Part shown: positions 62,099 through 64,000 of the stretch, one piece after another
Layout of the letters: the number at the start of each line of letters is the position of its first letter
How positions within the stretch are numbered: the first letter of the stretch is position 1
Program-made: the position numbers and the translations under genes
Assembly (NCBI RefSeq): GCF_004123905.1
Contig: NZ_MZXW01000029.1
Coordinates: forward strand, 18,576-82,575
Reading direction: 5' to 3'
Source: Bradyrhizobium betae
GTDB lineage: Bacteria; Pseudomonadota; Alphaproteobacteria; Rhizobiales; Xanthobacteraceae
DNA length: 64,000 bases
The notes under the pieces: model-generated
The model's input: only the letters and a program-made list of their open reading frames with translations
Database searches by the model: none
What the model was told of the DNA's origin: nothing

Positions 62099-62367
62099 GC
62101 CGCGCGACATTTACGCTCGTCCAACGTCGCCGCAACAGCGAATCGCGGTGTCCATGGGCCGCGCTGGTTTATGCGTTCGCACAGGCCGTAAGCAGATTTT
62201 TCCGGCTACATCGCCGCAGGCGTTCGCGCATCGCCTGCATACGCACGTACGCGGCTGCGCCAATTGCGCCGCGCCGGAACCAACGTCCCTCTGCATTCAG
62301 GATTGGTAAGAATTTCCTGATACGGCTGCGCGAGAACAAGCCTTCTACAACCATTCCCGAGGCCGTC

Positions 62368-64000
62368 ATGACGCTGCTCAGTCACCTGAAAATCCGCACC
62401 AAGCTCACCAGCATGGTCGCGCTTGCAGCGCTCACCGTCACCGCCCTCATCGTCTCGTCGGCCTATCTCAGCAAGACCCGCATGCTCGAAGACCGCGCAC
62501 GCCAGATGCAGACGGCAGTCGATCTGCTGCACGGCTTCGCGCAATCGCTTCAGGACGAGGTTACCGCCGGCAAGATGACGCTCGCCGATGCGCAAGCCCA
62601 GTTCAAGCTGCGCGGCCGGGGAATGAAGTTCAACGGCGGCCAGGGCTATCCCGTGGTCTACACCGCCGATTCAACGGTGATGATGAACGGCGGCGCGCCC
62701 CAGCTCGAGGGCAAGAACAACGGGATCAAGGATGCCAATGGCATCGTGATCGGCGATGCCACGGTGAACGTGGCCAAGCAGTCAGCTGAAGGCGCCATCC
62801 TGTCCTATCTCTTCCCGCGTCCGGGCCAGACCGAGCCAGTCCGCAAGCTGGTGTTCGCGCGCCACTTTGCCCCCTGGAACGTCGCGATTGCCTACGGCCT
62901 CTATGTCGACGACATCGATGCCGACGTGCGAGCGCTGACGCTGGAGCTCGCCGCGATCGGTGTCGGCCTGATGCTGCTGATGGCGACGCTGTCCTGGCTG
63001 ATCGCCCGTGACGTGCTCGGCGCGCTCGACCGCCAGAAAACCCGCATGCAGGAGATCTCCGAAGGCGCCATCGACAAGCCTGTCGCGGAGACCGATCGCG
63101 GCGACGAGATCGGCCGCATGGCCGAGACGCTCGAAGTGCTGAGGCAAACCGCACTGACGGCGCGCAACCTGGAGGCCGAGCAGGTCGCCGCCAAGACCCG
63201 CAGCGAGCAGGAGAAGCGCGACGCCCTGATCGCGCTCGCCGACCGCTTCGATGCCTCCGTCGGCCAGCTCGTCGGCCTGATGGCCTCCGGCTCCGGCGAG
63301 CTCGAGACCACCGCCAAGTCGATGTCGTCCACCGCCGAAGGCACCAACCGCCGCGCCGCCGTGGTCGGCTCCGCCGCCACCGAAGCCAGCCAGCGCGTCC
63401 AGACGGTTGCGGCCGCCGCCGAAGAGCTTTCCTCCTCCATCACCGAGATCAGCCGTCAGGTCGCGCAATCCGCCGAGGTCACGGGCCGCGCCGTCGACAG
63501 CGCGCGCCGCACCGACACCATCGTGCGCGCCCTCTCCGACGGCGCCCAGCAGATCGAGCATGTCGCCGAGCTGATCTCCAGCATCGCGGCGCAGACCAAT
63601 CTGCTCGCGCTCAACGCCACCATCGAGGCCGCGCGCGCCGGCGAAGCCGGCCGCGGCTTTGCCGTCGTCGCATCCGAAGTGAAGTCGCTGGCGAGCCAGA
63701 CTGCGGAAGCCACCCGCGAGATCGGCGACAAGATCGCTCAGATCCAGGGGGCAACGAAGGAGGCCGTCGACGCCATCGGCGGCATCACCGCCACCATCGA
63801 GGAAGTCAGCCGCATCGCCACCTCGATCGGCGCCGCCATCGAGGAGCAAGGCGCCGCCACCGCCGAGATCGCCCGCAGCGTCTCGCAGACGGCGGAGGCG
63901 ACCAAGGAGGTCACCACCAATATCGGCGTCGTCAGCACCGCGGCGAACGAGACCGGCAACGCCGCCGGCATGGTGCTCACGGCGGCCAGCAACCTCTCCA
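62368..64000 (+). CDS. Methyl-accepting chemotaxis protein, copy 2 (3' end outside window)
   Basis: The frame from the ATG at 62368 stays open to the end of the window, giving 544 residues; comparison with copy 1 implies about 20 more. Architecture is the same: anchor, single-Cache sensor, membrane segment, HAMP, signalling tip Q-T-N-L-L-A-L-N-A-T-I-E. The sensor half differs from copy 1 (for example Y-T-A-D-S-T-V-M-M-N-G-G against Y-N-P-D-T-S-L-L-V-N-G), while the signalling half is nearly identical at DNA level. It is a tandem duplicate that probably senses a different ligand. Confidence 0.93.
   Translation, partial: MTLLSHLKIRTKLTSMVALAALTVTALIVSSAYLSKTRMLEDRARQMQTAVDLLHGFAQSLQDEVTAGKMTLADAQAQFKLRGRGMKFNGGQGYPVVYTADSTVMMNGGAPQLEGKNNGIKDANGIVIGDATVNVAKQSAEGAILSYLFPRPGQTEPVRKLVFARHFAPWNVAIAYGLYVDDIDADVRALTLELAAIGVGLMLLMATLSWLIARDVLGALDRQKTRMQEISEGAIDKPVAETDRGDEIGRMAETLEVLRQTALTARNLEAEQVAAKTRSEQEKRDALIALADRFDASVGQLVGLMASGSGELETTAKSMSSTAEGTNRRAAVVGSAATEASQRVQTVAAAAEELSSSITEISRQVAQSAEVTGRAVDSARRTDTIVRALSDGAQQIEHVAELISSIAAQTNLLALNATIEAARAGEAGRGFAVVASEVKSLASQTAEATREIGDKIAQIQGATKEAVDAIGGITATIEEVSRIATSIGAAIEEQGAATAEIARSVSQTAEATKEVTTNIGVVSTAANETGNAAGMVLTAASNLS

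Noticed and set aside
60713..62110. 465-codon minus-strand frame opposite the first chemoreceptor, and a similar frame at 62782-63849
   Set aside because: Both are shadows of the same conserved signalling domain, rich in Gly and Asp.

Overview
The window is 64 kb of GC-rich chromosome from an alphaproteobacterium, most probably Bradyrhizobium or a close relative. This rests on the family content (class I PhaC, Omp25/31-type barrels whose mature part starts near an N-W-T-G-F-Y motif, a suf operon with SufT, tripartite tricarboxylate transporters, an hom-glpX pair) and on dispersed palindromic repeats that look typical of that group. No database search was possible. I saw no rRNA, tRNA, CRISPR array, insertion sequence or prophage gene. 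Most of the window reads as ordinary core chromosome with a few accessory patches.

Layout. 1-3252: the tail of a Cache-type sensor, an NmrA-like oxidoreductase, a cupin and an L,D-transpeptidase. 3359-10537: a catabolic locus on the minus strand (crotonase, CaiB-type CoA transferase, TctC, TctB, TctA, PdxA-like dehydrogenase) with a divergent GntR/FCD regulator and two matching operator-like palindromes. 10800-16791: metallo-hydrolase, haloacid dehalogenase, glpX, hom, a class I aminotransferase and a lipoprotein. 17048-25295: phaC, a MAPEG protein, a methyltransferase, PaiB-argC, a large transglutaminase/Sel1 protein and DedA. 25570-32577: parE and three outer-membrane barrels around an SDR. 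32724-43446: FAD monooxygenase, caspase-like protease, AraC regulator, RhlE-type helicase, diguanylate cyclase, a lone fabA, a GGDEF-tail remnant, a second MAPEG protein and a BTAD-TolB-TPR regulator. 43633-45814: a chain of very small genes around a DUF1127 protein, followed by a permease. 45865-53414: TfoX-like protein and the suf operon (iscS/nifS-like, sufB, sufC, sufD, sufS, sufT, sufA). 53763-60188: hydrolase, SMR transporter, GST, anmK, tyrS, MFS, DoxX. 60407-64000: two tandem chemoreceptor genes, the second cut by the window end.

How genes work together. The 3.4-10.5 kb locus can import an organic acid, activate it as a CoA ester and pass it to a crotonase and a PdxA-fold dehydrogenase. 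Several expected active-site residues are replaced, so the substrate is unknown. The suf genes form one Fe-S assembly operon. The small-gene chain uses two ATGA overlaps and lies divergent to a BTAD-type regulator. The chemoreceptor pair shares long blocks of perfect identity in the signalling half but has different sensor halves.

The strongest leads are the PdxA/crotonase locus, the coupled small-ORF chain, the mosaic chemoreceptor pair, an SMR transporter with Asp in place of the near-universal Glu, and a decayed GGDEF tail downstream of the orphan fabA.
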